Positions 44,655-53,763 of a DNA stretch of 64,000 nt are shown here, piece after piece. Below the pieces are notes generated by a model, which worked only from the letters and a program-made list of their open reading frames with translations, was not told where the DNA came from and did not search any database. Within the stretch, counting starts at the first letter, position 1, and each line of letters begins with the position of its first letter. A program made the translations under genes and the position numbers. The DNA lies in NCBI GenBank assembly GCA_020848745.1, contig JADLHM010000057.1, positions 1 through 64,000 on the forward strand. The letters are read 5' to 3'. The DNA is from Deltaproteobacteria bacterium. GTDB lineage: Bacteria > Desulfobacterota > Binatia > UTPRO1.

Positions 44655-46804
44655 GACGCTCCGAAGCGGTACCGGACCGCGATCGTGCCGCTGTGGGCGA
44701 CGTAGCCGCCGCCGTTGCCGCCGCCGACGCTGCCGACGCGGCCCGTCTCTCCGTAGCGATAGCCAAACTCGGCGGTCAGGCCGCCGACCTCGGCGAGCGC
44801 GAGGCCGGCGCCGAAGCTGCGCTCGAGCGAGCCCTGTCCCTCCTCCTGTCCGTAGCCGACGCGCGCGTCGACCTGCAGCGCCACCTTGGGGGCGATCTCC
44901 TGGCGGACGATCGCGCTCAACCCCTGGGTCAGATAGCGCGCCGGATCCCAGTAGAGGTCGCTACGGTCCGCGTAGTCGAGGTACCCGGCGTCGAGTTTCA
45001 CCGTGACCCCCGGCTTCCGCAACACGCGCCGCGCGAGCGACGCCTGCAGCGCGACGAGGCGGTTGCCGTCGCTGTACCCGGCGACGCTGCCGGTGCCCGC
45101 GAGCTCGAGGCGCCCCGGCAGCACGTGCCGTCCTTGCACCCGCAGCCGATCGCCGTTCAGAATGCGGCGGTCGGCCGACGCGACGGTGAGCACCTCGTCG
45201 ATGAGGTCGTAGTGGTCGTAGGCGACGGCGACCTGGCTCTCCGGCCCGAGGACGCGCGTCAGCTCGACGGTCGCGCCGTGGCTCGTCCGCTCCTCGTCGT
45301 AGACCGTCGGCGCCCAGACCGCCGTGAGCCGCCAGCGGTCGTCGAGGTCGCGCAGCAGGCTGAAGCGGCCGCGATCGGCGCGCAGGCTCGCGCCGTGCTG
45401 CTCGTAGTCGGTGTGGACGATCGCGACGGCGACCTCGGTCGCGAGGTCGTGGCGCTGCCGCGCCTCGACCGTCACGCGCCGCTGCCGAAAGCCGTCGGAG
45501 TCCTGCACAGCCGTGAAGGTCGGGAGCCCCTCGGCGACGCCGCTCTCCGCGGCGAGAGCCTGCTCCGCCGCCCGCGCGTCCGCATCGTCGCCGCCGAGCC
45601 GCGTCGCCGCCCGGTAGTGGCGCGCCGCCGCCGCGCGCGCCCCCCCCCAGCGATACACGTCGCCGAGCATGCGCTCGGCGCGCGCCGGCGCCGTACCGCG
45701 CGCCGCCGCGATCTCCCGGGCGCTCTCGTCGAGCTGGCCGTCCCAGGCGAGGACGCTCGCGCGCTCGAGGCGGAGATCGAGGTCGGCGGGCGCCGCGGCG
45801 ACGAGCGCGTCGTACACAGCGAGCGCCCGTCCGTAGCGCCCCTCCCAGGAGAGCGTGCGCGCGAGCTGCCGCCGCGTCGTCGCGTCGTCCGGGCGGCGGC
45901 GGAGCTGCTCGTCGTAGAGCGCGACCGCCTCGGCGAAATCGCCCCGCTCGGCGAGCGCCGCCGCGAGCCCCGTCCGGGCGTCGGCGTCGTCCGGGCTCGC
46001 CGCCAGCCTGGCGCGCGCGGCGGCGACGCGCTCCGCGCTCCGCGTCCGGCGCTCGGCGCGCAGCGTCGCCTCGCGGCTCCGGAAGCGGCGGTCGCGCGGC
46101 CAACGCCGCCGCGCGCTCGCGAGCAGCGTGTCGGCGAGCGTGAACTGCTCGGCGGCGGCCGCCGCGTCGACCGCGAGCGCCCAGCGCCCGGCGTCGTCGG
46201 GATGCGCGCGCCGCTCCGCGTCGGCGGCGAGCGCGCGATGCGAGGGCGACGCGAGGAGGGCCGCGAGCGCCCGCTCGGCCTCGGCGCGCTGCGGATCGGC
46301 CGCGAGCGCGGCGCGGAGCGCCGTCTCCGCGTCTCCGAGGCGGCCGCTCCATTGCAGCGCGAGACCGAGCCCGAGAAGCGCGCCGGCGTCGCCCGCGTCG
46401 GCGGCGACGAGCGCCTCGTACTCCGCGATCGCCGGCGCGAGCTCGCCGCGCCAGGCGCGGACGTCGGCGCGCGCCTTGTGGAGAGCTCGGCGATCGGTGT
46501 CGGTCCCGCCACCCGCGAGCAACCGGCCGTACTCGGCCTCCGCACCGGCGAGGTCGTTCGTCTCCGTCAGCAGGTGCGCGAGCTCGACGCGCACCGCGCG
46601 GTCGTCGGAGTGGACCGCGAGCCACGCGCGGTAGAGCGCGACCGCGTCCGGCAGGCGGCGCGCCAGGTAGCACGCGCTCGCGCGCGCCAGCGTCGTCTGG
46701 CGGTCGCGGAGCGGCGGCCTCGGATCGCAGGGCGCGCTCGCGACCGCGGGATCACGCCACGAGACGAGCGCCAGGACGATCCACGTCCCGGCCAGACAGC
46801 GCAT
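44651..46804 (-). CDS. Exported TPR protein with C-terminal outer-membrane beta-barrel (PgaA-like)
   Basis: A 717-residue protein. The signal peptide is MRCLAGTWIVLALVSWRDPAVASA. About 11 TPR-like helical repeats run to residue 420 (for example ALLGLGLALQWSGRLGDAET, ARTGLAAALAERGDFAEAVA). The remaining 290 residues alternate as amphipathic strands (VTVEARQRHDLATEVAVAI, ELTRVLGPESQVAVAYDHY) and end RYRFGAS, typical of an outer-membrane barrel. The layout equals PgaA, the PNAG export porin with a periplasmic TPR scaffold. It is coupled to the GT2 gene by ATGA. A GTG four codons upstream is an alternative start. Confidence 0.8.
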   Translation of the reverse strand: MRCLAGTWIVLALVSWRDPAVASAPCDPRPPLRDRQTTLARASACYLARRLPDAVALYRAWLAVHSDDRAVRVELAHLLTETNDLAGAEAEYGRLLAGGGTDTDRRALHKARADVRAWRGELAPAIAEYEALVAADAGDAGALLGLGLALQWSGRLGDAETALRAALAADPQRAEAERALAALLASPSHRALAADAERRAHPDDAGRWALAVDAAAAAEQFTLADTLLASARRRWPRDRRFRSREATLRAERRTRSAERVAAARARLAASPDDADARTGLAAALAERGDFAEAVALYDEQLRRRPDDATTRRQLARTLSWEGRYGRALAVYDALVAAAPADLDLRLERASVLAWDGQLDESAREIAAARGTAPARAERMLGDVYRWGGARAAAARHYRAATRLGGDDADARAAEQALAAESGVAEGLPTFTAVQDSDGFRQRRVTVEARQRHDLATEVAVAIVHTDYEQHGASLRADRGRFSLLRDLDDRWRLTAVWAPTVYDEERTSHGATVELTRVLGPESQVAVAYDHYDLIDEVLTVASADRRILNGDRLRVQGRHVLPGRLELAGTGSVAGYSDGNRLVALQASLARRVLRKPGVTVKLDAGYLDYADRSDLYWDPARYLTQGLSAIVRQEIAPKVALQVDARVGYGQEEGQGSLERSFGAGLALAEVGGLTAEFGYRYGETGRVGSVGGGNGGGYVAHSGTIAVRYRFGAS

Positions 46805-46825
46805 CGATGCTCGCACGGGACGCTG

Positions 46826-48496
46826 CTAGGCGACGGCCTGCTTCGCCGCCCCCTCCTCCCGCCCGAGCGCGCGCGCCAGACTCTCCAGCAGCTCGTCGAT
46901 CGTCCCGCCGTCGCTCGGATAGGCAGCGGTCGCGGCGCGGAAGCCCGCCAGCACCTGCCCGGCGCCGCGCCCGCGCTCGGCGAGCCAGCCCTGCAGGCGC
47001 TCCGCGAGCGCCGTCACGTCGTCGCCGCCGGCGCCGAGCGCCACGACCGCGATCTCGGTCGGATGCAGCCAGCAGAGGATCTCCTGTCCCGCCAGCGCTT
47101 CCGGAAAGTCGTGCGGGGCGAGCGCGACCGGCCCGCCGGCGACCATCTCGCCGCTCGGCTCGAACCCGAAGCGGGCGACGAGCAGCGCGCAGCGCTCGGT
47201 CGCCTTCAACGCGGCGGCGACGCAGTCGCGCAGGAAGAGCGCGAAGGGGTCGCGCAGGCGGAGTCCGCCGCCGGCGGTCGTCACGAGCCCGGTCACCTCG
47301 TCCTCGGCGCTCGCCATCTCCACCGCGACGTGGCGACGCAGCTCCTCGAGCTCGTCGTACACATGCGGCGCCGCTGCGGGGTCGACGGTCACGAGGCCGG
47401 TGCCGAAGGCGACGCGGAACGGCCGACCCTCCGCCGGCGGCGTCACCCCGTGCATGCGTTCGAGCTTCAGCACGCCGGTCTGCCGGCCGCTCGCCTCGGA
47501 ACCGAGGACGATCGTGCCGAACGAGGAGCGCTTCAAGTAGGCGTTGGCGAGCTCCTCCTGCGGCGTGACGGGGTCGTCGGAGAGGACGAGCGTCGTCGCG
47601 CCGGTGCGCTCGAGCCCGTCGACGAGATCCGTCATGAGCGGCGCCGACAGCACCAACCGCGGCGCCGAGCAGAGAATGGTCAGGATCGAGTTGATGACGA
47701 TGCGCGACGCCTGACACTCGGCGGCGTAGCTCGCGATCTCGGCGGCGAGCGCCACGACGTCGTTGCGCGTCTCGAGCGCGTACTCGAAGCGCTCGGCGAG
47801 CCCCACCACCACGAGCTTTCCGGAGCGCACATGCGGCCGGAGATCGAGCCCGACGCTGCTGCCGACGTAGAGCACGGTGTCGACGCGGTCGGTCGTGACG
47901 AGCACCGCCCCCTCCCCGCGCTCGAGCGCGCGGTGCAGGAACTGGACGGCGAAGACGCCCTTGACTCCGCCCCCGGCGCCCTGCCCGAGATAGACGCGGC
48001 CGCGGCAGAGGCCTCCGACCTGTTCGTCGAGCGGCGCGATGCCCGTCGTCTCGAAGTCGAGGGGCCGCGGCCCTTCGGTGCTCTGCGCCGCCTGTTGCTC
48101 GATCACCCGGACCCGGCGGAGCTCGGCGTAGCGGCGCAGCGTGCCGCTCACCGTCGCGAGGAGCTGCTTGGCGGTGAACGGCTTCACGAGATAGTGCTCG
48201 ACGCCGAGCCGATTGCCGCGCTCGAGGCTCGTCGCGTCGCCGAGCGCCGACAGGAAGATGACCGGCACGGCGAGGAGCCGCGGGTCCTCACGCAGGCGCT
48301 CCAGCAGGCGGTAGCCGTCGACCTCGGGCATCATGATGTCCGAAACGACCAGATCCGGGACGAAGGTCTGCAGCCGTTCGAGCGCGCTCACGCCGGAATC
48401 GGCGGCCGTCACCTGATAGCCCTCGCGCTCGAGAATACGCGACGCGAGGAGTCTCACCTCATCGGAGTCGTCGACGACGAGAATGTGGGGACGCAT
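46826..48496 (-). CDS. Response regulator fused to degenerate KaiC/RecA-like and GGDEF-like domains
   Basis: A 556-residue protein. Residues 1-120 form a receiver domain with the acidic pair (VVDDSDE), phospho-acceptor Asp in DLVVSDIMMPEVDG and Lys in YLVKPF. Residues about 150-370 resemble a KaiC/RadA ATPase (GIAPLDEQVGGLCRGRVYL ... FAVQFLHRAL) but the P-loop reads GQGAGGGVKGV, without the usual GK[ST]. The last 140 residues align in pattern with a GGDEF domain (DPFALFLRDCVAAALKA ... AATAAYPSDGGTIDELLESL), with the GGDEF loop replaced by W-L-H-P-T-E-I-A. AGGAG lies before the ATG. It sits 21 bp before the PgaA-like gene on the same strand; a regulatory role in exopolysaccharide output is inferred. 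Confidence 0.78.
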   Translation of the reverse strand: MRPHILVVDDSDEVRLLASRILEREGYQVTAADSGVSALERLQTFVPDLVVSDIMMPEVDGYRLLERLREDPRLLAVPVIFLSALGDATSLERGNRLGVEHYLVKPFTAKQLLATVSGTLRRYAELRRVRVIEQQAAQSTEGPRPLDFETTGIAPLDEQVGGLCRGRVYLGQGAGGGVKGVFAVQFLHRALERGEGAVLVTTDRVDTVLYVGSSVGLDLRPHVRSGKLVVVGLAERFEYALETRNDVVALAAEIASYAAECQASRIVINSILTILCSAPRLVLSAPLMTDLVDGLERTGATTLVLSDDPVTPQEELANAYLKRSSFGTIVLGSEASGRQTGVLKLERMHGVTPPAEGRPFRVAFGTGLVTVDPAAAPHVYDELEELRRHVAVEMASAEDEVTGLVTTAGGGLRLRDPFALFLRDCVAAALKATERCALLVARFGFEPSGEMVAGGPVALAPHDFPEALAGQEILCWLHPTEIAVVALGAGGDDVTALAERLQGWLAERGRGAGQVLAGFRAATAAYPSDGGTIDELLESLARALGREEGAAKQAVA

Positions 48497-48605
48497 GCAC
48501 GCTCCTCTCCGGCGTCTGTATCGGCACTCGCCGTCGCACCCTTGAGAAACAGGCGACCCGAAATGGCGCACACGCGATTCGCCATGCGACGTCGCACGCG
48601 CTCGC

Positions 48606-48634
48606 TTGACAGTCGCGGAGCGGCAAGGACGAAT
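48606..48634 (+). promoter_or_regulatory. Putative promoter of the RBBP9-like hydrolase gene
   Basis: Perfect TTGACA (48606-48611), 17-nt spacer, weak ACGAAT (48629-48634), ending 8 nt before the ATG. Confidence 0.35.
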
Positions 48635-48642
48635 GCCCGCCC

Positions 48643-49200
48643 ATGATCGTGGTCGTGTACGGCTATGAAGGATCGGGCGAGGGGCACTGGCAGCGGTGGG
48701 CGGCGGCGGCGCTCGCGGCGGGCGGCGTCCGCGTCGCCTTTCCGGAGCTCTCGTCGCCCGCCGCGCCGCGGAAGGACGTGTGGGTCGCGGAGCTCGCCGC
48801 CGTCCTCGACGACGCGCGCCGGCGCCGCGACCCCGTGACGTTCCTCTGCCACTCGCTCGGGTGCTGGGCGCTCGACCACCTCCTGACCGAGCACGGCACG
48901 GCGGGCGTCCACGCGGCGCTTCTCGTCGCCCCGCCCTCGCCCTTCCTCGCCTTCGAGCCCGTCGACACCTTTCTGCCGCCGCCGCGCCGCGCCGACGTGT
49001 GGGCGCCGCTCGCGTCCCGGACCCTCCTCGTCGGCAGCGACAACGACGACTACGCCGGCCCCGAGGAGTTCGCGGAGATCGCGCGCACGCTCGACATCGC
49101 GTTCCGCGCCATGCCCGGCGCCGGCCACATCAACGTCGCCGCCGGGTACGGACCGTGGCCGTTCGTGCTCGAATGGGTCGCCGAGGTGGGCGCGCGCTGA
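48643..49200 (+). CDS. RBBP9/YdeN-family alpha/beta serine hydrolase
   Basis: A 185-residue small hydrolase. It starts VVVYGYEGSGEGHWQRWAA, with the G-x-x-G-x-x-x-H-W pattern of the family. The nucleophile elbow is F-L-C-H-S-L-G-C, the acid lies in VGSDNDDY and the catalytic His in MPGAGHIN. Members are cytosolic esterases of unknown natural substrate. It is divergent from the response-regulator gene and convergent with the histidine kinase, whose stop lies 2 bp away. No Shine-Dalgarno is visible. Confidence 0.88.
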   Translation: MIVVVYGYEGSGEGHWQRWAAAALAAGGVRVAFPELSSPAAPRKDVWVAELAAVLDDARRRRDPVTFLCHSLGCWALDHLLTEHGTAGVHAALLVAPPSPFLAFEPVDTFLPPPRRADVWAPLASRTLLVGSDNDDYAGPEEFAEIARTLDIAFRAMPGAGHINVAAGYGPWPFVLEWVAEVGAR

Positions 49201-49202
49201 CG

Positions 49203-50297
49203 CTAGAGCGGCAGCCGGGCGCGGACCACCGTGCCCGCGCCGACCGCGGAGGTCAGCTCCAGCGCGCCGCCGATCAGCTCGGCGCGCTCGCGCATACCGA
49301 GCAGTCCCATGCCGGTGGCGCGCGGGCTCGCCGCCTCGGCCCGGACGTCGAACCCCCGTCCGTCGTCGCACACCGTCAGCACCAGCATGCCGAGCTCGAG
49401 CGCGACGCGGACCTCCACGTGCCTCGGCGCCGCGTGCGCGATGGCGTTGCGCACCGCCTCCTGCGCGATGCGGAACGCCGCCGTCTCGACGTGCTCGGGA
49501 AGCCTCCGCTCGATCGTGCCCCGCACCGAGACCGCGCATCCCGAGCGCACCTCCTGACGCCGCGCGTGCGAGCGCAACGCGGCCTCCAGGCCGAGGTCGT
49601 CGAGCATGCTCGGCCGGAGAGCGAGTGAAGCGTCGGCGATCTGCCCGATCGTGTGGTCGAGGATCTCGAGCGAATCGACGAGGCGCGCGTCGCCGGCCAT
49701 GACGGCGTGGCGCGCGCGCAGCGCCTCGAGATTCAGCTTCAGCGCTGCGAGCTGCTGGCCGATCTCGTCGTGCAGCTCGCGCGCGAGCGTGCGCCGCTCC
49801 TCCTCCTGCACGGTCAGCAGGCGCCGCGAGAGGGTCTCGAGCCGCGCCGAAGACTCCAGGATCGTCCGCTCCGAGAGCTTCGCGGCCGTGATGTCCTTCA
49901 CGACCGACACGAAGTCGGTCGGGGCGCCGGCGGCGTCGCGCACGAGGGCGACGTGCAGCGCGGCCCAGACCGTCGTGCCGTCGGGTCGTACGTAGCGCTT
50001 CTCCATCGCGTAGGATCCGGCGGCGCCGGCCAGCAAGCGCTCGACGTGCGCCAGGTCCGCCTCGAGGTCGTCGGGATGGGTGATCTGCTGGAAGTCGCCC
50101 GCCAGCAGGCGCGCCCGGGGATACCCGACGATCTCGCAGAAGCGATCGTTCACCTCGAGGAAGCGCCCCTCCGGGGCGACGCGGGCGATGCCGACCGCGG
50201 CCTGCTCGAACACCGCCCGGTACCAGGCCTCGCCGTTCGCAGCTGCCCGCGGCGCGCGGCGCGCGCGGAGCCCTCGCGGCGTCCGGGCGGTGCCCAT
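49203..50297 (-). CDS. PAS-domain sensor histidine kinase (NarX/HisKA_3 class)
   Basis: A 364-residue soluble kinase. A PAS/PAC domain lies at about 22-145 (YRAVFEQAAVGIARVAPEGR, DFVSVVKDITAAKLSER). The dimerisation helix carries phospho-His in LARELHDEIGQQLAALKLNL, and the HATPase domain has IAQEAVRNAIAHAAP (N box), VCDDGRGFD (G1) and GMGLLGMRERAELIGG (G2). This class signals to NarL-type regulators; none is adjacent, so it is an orphan, and the receiver-fusion protein 700 bp upstream belongs to a different type. No membrane segment, so the signal is sensed in the cytosol. Confidence 0.9.
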   Translation of the reverse strand: MGTARTPRGLRARRAPRAAANGEAWYRAVFEQAAVGIARVAPEGRFLEVNDRFCEIVGYPRARLLAGDFQQITHPDDLEADLAHVERLLAGAAGSYAMEKRYVRPDGTTVWAALHVALVRDAAGAPTDFVSVVKDITAAKLSERTILESSARLETLSRRLLTVQEEERRTLARELHDEIGQQLAALKLNLEALRARHAVMAGDARLVDSLEILDHTIGQIADASLALRPSMLDDLGLEAALRSHARRQEVRSGCAVSVRGTIERRLPEHVETAAFRIAQEAVRNAIAHAAPRHVEVRVALELGMLVLTVCDDGRGFDVRAEAASPRATGMGLLGMRERAELIGGALELTSAVGAGTVVRARLPL

Positions 50298-50348
50298 GGT
50301 GCCTACCGGATATCAGCCTTGCCGGCCCGAACAAATCCTCGGCCGGCC

Positions 50349-51377
50349 TCACCCCCGGCCGGGCGGAGTCGGCGCCGGATGCGACGCGCGCGACGGGAGC
50401 TCGGGGCCGCAGGCGGGCGTCCCGGGCTTCAGGCCGGCGAGCTGCTCCCGCTCGAGAACCGCGAACAGCTCGTTCGGCCGCGCGAACGACCGGAACAACG
50501 CCTCCATGACGGCCGCCTGCGTCCGATGCGTCTCGAGCGCGTCGAGCTTCGCGCGCACCTCGGCCTCGTCGAGGGGCAGCGAGAACCAGCGCCCGGGAGC
50601 GAAGAGCGCGGCCGGCTCCGGCAACGGCCCGGGCTGGTCGGGCGGTGGAGGCCAACCGCGCGCCGTGTGCACCAGATACGTCAGCAGGCGGTCGGGCGCC
50701 TTGTCCGCCCCGCCCGGCTCGCCGCTGAGCGCCTGCAGCGCCGCGAGCACGAAGGTGAAGCTCGCACAGTGGTCGGAGTGGTTGTCGAGCGGGGTCGGCA
50801 GCACGATCCAGTCCGGAGCGGAGCGCGCCACCATGCGCGCGATCAGGCGGATCAGATCGCGGCTCACGTAGCGTGCGCCCGCCTCGAACGCGTGCGGATA
50901 CGGTGGAGTGTCCTCGCGGGTGTAGGGCGACTCGTAGGGCGGCTCGCGCTCGCCGCGTCGCCAGATCTCGGCGAGGCCGCCGTCGGGAAATCCGAGGAAC
51001 GTGACCGACGGCGGCAGCACGCGGTAGCGCTCGAGCGCGACGAGCGCCTCGGCACGTCGCAGCTCGCCGAAGGCGCGATAGTCGCTCGCCGACGGTTCGC
51101 GATGACCCGTCGCCGCCTCGACCGCCTCGGGATAGCCGTCGCCGTTCGTCAGGAAGAGCACGTCGACGCGCCCGCCCGCGGCGACCACCTCCTGCATCAA
51201 TCCCCCGGCTCCGAGCGACTCGTCGTCCGGATGCGGCGCCACCACCAGCACGCGGACGCGCGGCGGGACGACGAGCGTCTCGGCGGCGCGCGCCGCGGGC
51301 GCGGCGGAGAGCGCGAGCACGGCAACGAGCGCGGCAGCCGCCGTGCGGGGGTCAGGGGCGAACGGTGATCGCGCCAC
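50349..51377 (-). CDS. Exported PIG-L/LmbE-family N-acetylglucosaminyl deacetylase-like hydrolase
   Basis: A 342-residue secreted protein. From the GTG at 51377 (GAGGTCC 6 nt upstream) a signal peptide TAAAALVAVLALSAAPAARA is followed by the LmbE fold. This has a zinc motif A-P-H-P-D-D-E-S-L-G, LFLTNGDG, LGFPDGGL and the distal NHSDHCASF. The family deacetylates GlcNAc-type glycans or glycoconjugates with a single zinc. Export points to an extracellular or periplasmic glycan. An ATG at 51395 is an alternative start with no Shine-Dalgarno. It is divergent from the molybdopterin oxidoreductase. Confidence 0.83.
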   Translation of the reverse strand: MARSPFAPDPRTAAAALVAVLALSAAPAARAAETLVVPPRVRVLVVAPHPDDESLGAGGLMQEVVAAGGRVDVLFLTNGDGYPEAVEAATGHREPSASDYRAFGELRRAEALVALERYRVLPPSVTFLGFPDGGLAEIWRRGEREPPYESPYTREDTPPYPHAFEAGARYVSRDLIRLIARMVARSAPDWIVLPTPLDNHSDHCASFTFVLAALQALSGEPGGADKAPDRLLTYLVHTARGWPPPPDQPGPLPEPAALFAPGRWFSLPLDEAEVRAKLDALETHRTQAAVMEALFRSFARPNELFAVLEREQLAGLKPGTPACGPELPSRASHPAPTPPGRG

Positions 51378-51490
51378 GGCGGGACCTCGTAGCATCGCGC
51401 CGCCGACCCGGCCACCGCCAACCGCGCACGGCGCGCCCTCCCGCCGCGTGCGCGTCTATGCTAGGCCGCCGGAACGAAGGGAGAGCCGTC

Positions 51491-53731
51491 ATGCCGACCA
51501 CGACGAGCCACGTGACCTGCCCGCTCTGCGAAGCGACCTGCGGCCTCAGCATCACGACGAACGGCCGCGCCATCGAGGACCTCCGCGGTGATCGCGACGA
51601 CGTCTTCAGCGCCGGCTACCTCTGCCCGAAGGCCTACGCGCTGAAGGATCTCGAGGCCGATCCGGACCGTTTGCGTACGCCGCTCGTCCGCCACGACGGA
51701 CGCCTCGTACCCGCCACCTGGGACGAGGCCTGGGCCGAGATCGAGCGCGGGCTCGGCACGGTGCTGCGTGACCACGGACGCGATGCCGTCGCCGTCTACG
51801 TCGGCAACCCGAACGCCCACCACCTCTCCGGGCTCTACGTGCCGGCGCTCATCAAAGCGATCGGCACCCGCAACGTCTTCTCCGCGAGCACGATCGACCA
51901 GATGCCGAAGCAGGTCTCCGCGGGCCTCATGTTCGGCGGCGCGCTCTCGATCCCCGTTCCCGACGTGGACCGCACCGACCATCTCCTGGTGCTCGGCGCC
52001 AACCCCCTCGCCTCGAACGGCAGCCTGATGACCGCGCCCGACATGAAGGGCCGCCTCCGGGCGCTGCGCGCGCGCGGCGGCACGCTCGTCGTGATCGATC
52101 CGCGCCGCAGCCTGACGGCGCTCGAAGCGGACGCGCATCATTACATCCGCCCCGGGACCGACGCCCACCTGCTCTTCGCGCTCGTCCACGTGCTCATCGC
52201 CGAGGACCGCGTCGCGCTCGGCCGGCTCGCGGAGCACACGGCCGGACTCGGCGACGTCGAGCGCCTCGCCCGTCCGTTCACTCCGGAGGCCGTCGCGAAC
52301 ATCACCGGGCTCGCGGCCGCCGTCATCCGGGGCATCGCGCGCGACCTCGCGGGGGCGCGCCGCGCCGCCGTCTACGGCCGCATCGGCACCTGCACGCAGG
52401 AGTTCGGCACGCTGGCGAGCTGGCTCGTCGACGTCCTGAACGTCCTCACCGGCAACCTCGACCGCGATGGCGGCGCCATGTTCCCGAAGGCGGCCGCCGG
52501 GGCCAAGAACGCGACCGGCACCCCGGGCGTCGGACGCGGCGTTCGTTTCGGACGCTTCGCGAGCCGCGTGCGCGGGCTGCCGGAGGTGTACGGCGAGCTC
52601 CCGGCGGCGACGCTCGCCGAGGAGATCGACACGCCCGGCGACGGACGGATTCGCGCCCTCGTCACGGTCGCCGGCAATCCCGTCCTCAGCACGCCGAACG
52701 CGGGCCGCCTGCGCGCCGCGCTCGCCACGCTCGACTTCCTGGTGAGCGTCGACATCTACCTGAACGAGACCACGCGGCACGCCCACGTCGTCCTGCCGGC
52801 TCCGTCCGCGCTCGAGCGCTCGCACTACGACGTCGCGCTCTACCAGCTCGCGGTGCGCAACGTCGCGAACTACTCGGCGCCCGTCTTCCCGGTCCCCGAC
52901 GGCATGCTCGAGGAGTGGGAGATCCTGCTCAAGCTCGGCGCCATCGCGACCGGCATGGGCCACGGCGCCGACGTCGCCGCGCTCGACGACTTCCTGATCG
53001 GGCAGGTCGCGGCGCGCGAGGTCGCGACGCCGGGCTCCCCCGTCGAAGGACGCGATCCCGCCGAACTCATCACCGCGCTCGGTGCGCGCCGCGGGCCGGA
53101 CCGCCTCCTCGACTTCCTCCTCCGGAGCGGCGCGTACGGCGACGCGTTCGGGCGTCGCGAGGGTGGCCTCGGCCTCGACGTGCTCGCGCGCCACCCGCAC
53201 GGCATCGATCTCGGCCCCCTCCGACCGCGCGTCCCGGAAATCCTCCGCACCCCGAGCGGCAAGATCGAGCTGGCGCCACCCCCGCTCGTCGCCGACGTCG
53301 CGCGCCTCGCAGCCACCCTCGCGCGCGCGACCGCGCCGCTCGTGCTCGTCGGGCGGCGCACGCTCCGGTCCAACAACTCGTGGATGCACAACCTCGACGT
53401 GCTCGTGAAGGGCCGCCCGACCTGCACCCTGCACGTGCACCCCGACGACGCCCGCCGCTTCGGCCTCGTCGACGGCGGCGCGGCCCGCGTCCGCTCGCGC
53501 GTCGGCGCGCTCGAGATCCCGGTCGAGGTGACCGACGGCATCATGCCGGGCGTCGTCAGCATCCCGCACGGCTGGGGTCACGACGATCCGGCGAGCAGCC
53601 TTCGCGTCGCGGCGGCGCACGCCGGCGCCAACTCGAACCTGCTGGCGGACGACGCCGCCATCGACCCACTCTCGGGCAACGCCGTACTGAACGGCATCCC
53701 CGTCGAGGTGGAGCCGGCGCCGGCCGCCTAG
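51491..53731 (+). CDS. Molybdopterin-dependent oxidoreductase (DMSO-reductase family), orphan catalytic subunit
   Basis: A 746-residue enzyme. The N-terminal [4Fe-4S] site is C-P-L-C-E-A-T-C with the fourth Cys in YLCPKAYAL. Bis-MGD-binding segments include VLGANPLASNG, VVIDPRRS, GTLASWLVDVLNVLTGNLDR, VVLPAPSALER and the C-terminal WGHDDPASSLRVAAAHAGAN. At the usual metal-ligand region the sequence is S-T-I-D-Q-M-P-K-Q, without Cys, SeCys or Ser at the expected place. No signal peptide, iron-sulfur partner or membrane subunit is adjacent, so it is probably cytosolic. GGGAGAG precedes the ATG. Confidence 0.87.
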   Translation: MPTTTSHVTCPLCEATCGLSITTNGRAIEDLRGDRDDVFSAGYLCPKAYALKDLEADPDRLRTPLVRHDGRLVPATWDEAWAEIERGLGTVLRDHGRDAVAVYVGNPNAHHLSGLYVPALIKAIGTRNVFSASTIDQMPKQVSAGLMFGGALSIPVPDVDRTDHLLVLGANPLASNGSLMTAPDMKGRLRALRARGGTLVVIDPRRSLTALEADAHHYIRPGTDAHLLFALVHVLIAEDRVALGRLAEHTAGLGDVERLARPFTPEAVANITGLAAAVIRGIARDLAGARRAAVYGRIGTCTQEFGTLASWLVDVLNVLTGNLDRDGGAMFPKAAAGAKNATGTPGVGRGVRFGRFASRVRGLPEVYGELPAATLAEEIDTPGDGRIRALVTVAGNPVLSTPNAGRLRAALATLDFLVSVDIYLNETTRHAHVVLPAPSALERSHYDVALYQLAVRNVANYSAPVFPVPDGMLEEWEILLKLGAIATGMGHGADVAALDDFLIGQVAAREVATPGSPVEGRDPAELITALGARRGPDRLLDFLLRSGAYGDAFGRREGGLGLDVLARHPHGIDLGPLRPRVPEILRTPSGKIELAPPPLVADVARLAATLARATAPLVLVGRRTLRSNNSWMHNLDVLVKGRPTCTLHVHPDDARRFGLVDGGAARVRSRVGALEIPVEVTDGIMPGVVSIPHGWGHDDPASSLRVAAAHAGANSNLLADDAAIDPLSGNAVLNGIPVEVEPAPAA

Positions 53732-53763
53732 ACCGCCGCGTCGCGCGCCGCGCCCCCGCCGAT

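Noticed and set aside
44693-48642. A 1317-codon + strand frame opposite the PgaA-like and response-regulator genes
   Set aside because: Shadow frame; no domain recognised, and the minus strand encodes proteins with intact motifs.
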